Positions 10,038 to 11,642 of a DNA stretch of 11,642 bases are shown piece by piece. The stretch comes from JACKGS01 sp964448015. GTDB lineage: Bacteria > Patescibacteriota > Saccharimonadia > Saccharimonadales > UBA7683. The number at the start of each line of letters is the position of its first letter. The stretch's first letter is position 1. The stretch spans positions 1 to 11,642 of the forward strand of contig CAYUUV010000028.1 of NCBI GenBank assembly GCA_964448015.1, read 5' to 3'. Below the pieces are notes generated by a model, which was not told the origin of the DNA, ran no database searches, and saw only the letters and a list, made by a program, of their open reading frames with translations. The position numbers and the translations under genes are program-made.

Positions 10038-11234
10038 CTATTCAGGAACCGGAGCAATACTTTCGGCATATAGCTGCAGTTCTTGTAGTAGAAACTGCGA
10101 TGATTCATCTTGTTTCGATACAGCCAGTTCCTGCAAGCGCTGAGCAAACGCTGCNNNNNNNNNNNNNNNNNNNNNNNNNNNNNNNNNNNNNNNNNNNNNN
10201 NNNNNNNNNNNNNNNNNNNNNNNNNNNNNNNNNNNNNNNNNNNNNNNNNNNNNNTGTGTCAGGACCCCAAGTGGTGCAACTGCTGGCGCTCGATTATACT
10301 GCAGCTCCTTGACGGGTAGTTTTACAAAACCTTCGGCTTTTCGTTCTTCCCAAGTCGCAGAAAACTTATCAGCAATTTCTTTTTCTGTCAGATTTACAAA
10401 ATCTGTTGGATCATATCGTAGATCGTAAACTACAACGTTATTATTGCGCCCGCTGGTCAGCGGAAAGGCAACGGTTGTTTTTTGATGCTCACTTTCGTAT
10501 CTCCCGCTCGTATAGACAAACGGTTTTTTATCTTCAAGATTTACCAGTTCACGAACCTGTTTTTTATCACGCATTTTTAGCAAATATTGAAACATTTGGG
10601 GCTGTTTTTCTTGCAAAAGTTTTGCCACCGCAATTGTTGCGTAAACATCACTCAGTGCATCATGAGCATTACGGTGATCAAGACCATTCACTTTTGTCAG
10701 CAGCTCTAAGCGGTTACTTGGCACTTTGACCGTTGTTTGGCCTGCAGTTTCCTGCGCACCATGGTCGCTCGTGTGTAGTAACCGCTCTTCAAACGGCCAT
10801 GTAATTCCCTCAGGCCGGAGTACTCGAACCATCCGGACCACGTCGAGTAGATCCCAGCGTGAACGACCATCTTGCCACTGCCATTCATAGGCGTCATAAA
10901 AATTACGCCATAAGGTTGCTCTCATGAACTCATCATCGAATCGAATAGTGTTGAAGCCACAAATAACCGTATCTGGCTGCAGCACTTCTTTAGAAAATAG
11001 CTTGAGAAATTCAGCCTCACTATAGCCTTCTTCCAGTGTTTTTTGCGGTGTGATACCAGTCAACAATACCGCCTCGGGATCAGGTAGAACCTCTTCTGTC
11101 AGCTTCACGAGCCAATTGTGCGGTTCACCAACCGGATTTAAATTTTCGTCAGTCCGCTGCCCGGCAAACTGCATAATTCTTTGGGCCCGCGGATTAATAC
11201 CCGATGTCTCGAGATCGTAGAAATAGAAGGTCAT
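10038..11234 (-). CDS. sbcB: Exodeoxyribonuclease I, interrupted by a scaffold gap
   Basis: Exonuclease I degrades single-stranded DNA from 3' to 5' and acts in recombination and mismatch repair. The DEDDh catalytic residues are all visible: D7 and E9 (YDLETSG), D100 (GFNTIRFDDEF), H191 and D196 (NAHDALSDVYATIAVAKLL). Other family blocks are GITPQ (60-64), NFYDAYEWQWQDGRSRWDLLDVVRMVRVLRPEGITWP (111-147) and, in the SH3-like region, VYTSGRYESEHQKTTVAFPL. The 326 residues before the gap correspond roughly to the first 314 of the E. coli enzyme (475 residues, from memory). The 38 residues after it match its final helix (LQELQLYAESIA). The true protein is therefore probably longer than the 398 residues implied by 100 N. 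The ATG at 11232-11234 follows a TATACT by 6 nt, so the mRNA is probably leaderless. The gene upstream ends 18 bp away on the same strand. Confidence 0.95.
   Translation of the reverse strand: MTFYFYDLETSGINPRAQRIMQFAGQRTDENLNPVGEPHNWLVKLTEEVLPDPEAVLLTGITPQKTLEEGYSEAEFLKLFSKEVLQPDTVICGFNTIRFDDEFMRATLWRNFYDAYEWQWQDGRSRWDLLDVVRMVRVLRPEGITWPFEERLLHTSDHGAQETAGQTTVKVPSNRLELLTKVNGLDHRNAHDALSDVYATIAVAKLLQEKQPQMFQYLLKMRDKKQVRELVNLEDKKPFVYTSGRYESEHQKTTVAFPLTSGRNNNVVVYDLRYDPTDFVNLTEKEIADKFSATWEERKAEGFVKLPVKELQYNRAPAVAPLGVLTXXXXXXXXXXXXXXXXXXXXXXXXXXXXXXXXXXAAFAQRLQELAVSKQDESSQFLLQELQLYAESIAPVPE
10155..10254. other. Assembly gap of exactly 100 N
   Basis: All 100 bases are N, the conventional length for a gap of unknown size, so coordinates across it are nominal. 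It lies within the C-terminal third of sbcB. The frame happens to be continuous over 100 N, but that carries no information. Confidence 0.98.
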
Positions 11235-11240
11235 AAGATT

Positions 11241-11246
11241 AGTATA
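11241..11246 (-). promoter_or_regulatory. sbcB -10 box, predicted leaderless
   Basis: Minus-strand TATACT ends 6 nt (AATCTT) before the sbcB ATG at 11234. It lies in the 18-bp gap between the upstream stop and the start. No Shine-Dalgarno site and no convincing -35 are present. sbcB may also be reached by read-through from the upstream gene. Confidence 0.45.
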
Positions 11247-11273
11247 TAGTGATTAGCAAGTAGTGGGTAGTAG
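11245..11273. repeat. Degenerate TAGTG/GTAGT-type short repeat
   Basis: The stretch is built of loosely repeated TAG-containing units (ATAGTGATTAG, then CAAGTAGTGGGTAGTAG). It spans the stop codon of the 11253-11582 gene and the sbcB upstream region. On the coding strand it supplies the last residues LLPTTC. The repeat is imperfect and short. Confidence 0.4.
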
Positions 11274-11582
11274 CTGAGCAGAAGTACATTCTTGGTTCGA
11301 AGCTACCTCCATACTGTCGGCTTGTTCGACACAGTACAATTGGCCTGGGTCGTCTGGATTGTCAAGTCGTTTTGGCCTCAGAACAGCCACAAGACCAGCC
11401 ACACAACTGCGCACTTCGGGAAGTGGCACAAGAATATGCTCATTTAATGTACGGAGCGCATCAATTTGGGGCCCTCGATCTGGTAGTATTCCCACAAACT
11501 GACCTGCTTCTATTAATAATTGCCACTGTTCATCACCAAGCGCATTACAAACAATACGCGCAGCTGCTTCTTGCTTACGCAT
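11253..11582 (-). CDS. Hypothetical cysteine-containing small protein
   Basis: A 109-residue protein I do not recognise. It has no membrane segment or signal. The N-terminal half appears helical (MRKQEAAARIVCNALGDEQWQLLIEAGQFVGILPDRGPQIDALRTLNEHI), and a hydrophobic patch, CVAGLVAVLRPKRL, lies near 60-73. Five cysteines (C12, C60, C84, C99, C109) are spread without a metal-binding spacing. The ATG at 11580-11582 is well supported by AAGGAG placed 5 nt upstream, the strongest ribosome-binding site in the window. The last six residues come from a short TAGTG-type repeat, so the C-terminus may have been extended by repeat DNA. It lies 18 bp upstream of sbcB on the same strand and is likely cotranscribed with it. 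Coding is likely because of the ribosome-binding site; function is unknown. Confidence 0.65.
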   Translation of the reverse strand: MRKQEAAARIVCNALGDEQWQLLIEAGQFVGILPDRGPQIDALRTLNEHILVPLPEVRSCVAGLVAVLRPKRLDNPDDPGQLYCVEQADSMEVASNQECTSAQLLPTTC

Positions 11583-11642
11583 TGTATCTCCTTATTATTT
11601 TTATTAGAGTTCTAAGATGTTGCTCTTATTTTTTACTGTACT

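Overview
The window reads like a chromosomal segment of a small-genome bacterium, most probably a member of the Candidate Phyla Radiation and within it Candidatus Saccharibacteria (TM7). This placement is an inference. It rests on compact gene packing, several short membrane-anchored proteins, a secreted protein whose single anchor ends in an 'SFAATN'-like junction that I associate with Saccharibacteria, and the style of the DedA and Lnt proteins. Eleven of the twelve recognisable stops are TAA or TAG and one is TGA. No gene has in-frame TGA codons, so the standard bacterial code fits and the UGA-glycine code of Gracilibacteria/SR1 does not.

Layout: (1) 1-288, the C-terminal end of an ABC exporter ATPase. 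(2) 297-1008, a 712-bp mobile element: a REP/IS200-type HUH tyrosine transposase flanked by two perfect 15-bp-stem hairpins in inverted orientation, sitting between two convergent genes. (3) 1023-2509, divergent genes for ribosomal protein bL25 (CTC type, acidic tail) and a DedA-family membrane protein. (4) 2527-2991, an unknown soluble protein, followed by a nested palindrome at 3037-3126. (5) 3187-5997, complete uvrA. (6) 6071-7416, a PGPGW-type membrane protein translationally coupled (ATGA) to a monofunctional prephenate dehydratase. (7) 7532-7873, a small two-helix membrane protein behind a good promoter that contains an inverted repeat. (8) A minus-strand run from 11582 to 7910: a small unknown protein, exonuclease I (interrupted by a 100-N scaffold gap), a secreted anchored protein, and apolipoprotein N-acyltransferase split by a frameshift.

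How the genes work together: DNA repair and recombination (uvrA, sbcB), the cell envelope (ABC exporter, DedA, Lnt, anchored proteins) and translation (bL25) are represented. No single pathway unites them. pheA is an isolated biosynthetic step with no other shikimate or phenylalanine gene in the window.

The most striking non-coding pattern is transcriptional. Six genes have a -10 hexamer ending only 6-8 nt before the start codon and no Shine-Dalgarno site, so their mRNAs are predicted to be leaderless, while four other genes keep leaders with purine-rich sites. No gene-free stretch exceeds 300 bases; the longest is 2992-3186, which holds a promoter, the nested palindrome and a stem-loop. Bases 11594-11642 hold only AT-rich sequence in which I could not place a promoter with confidence.
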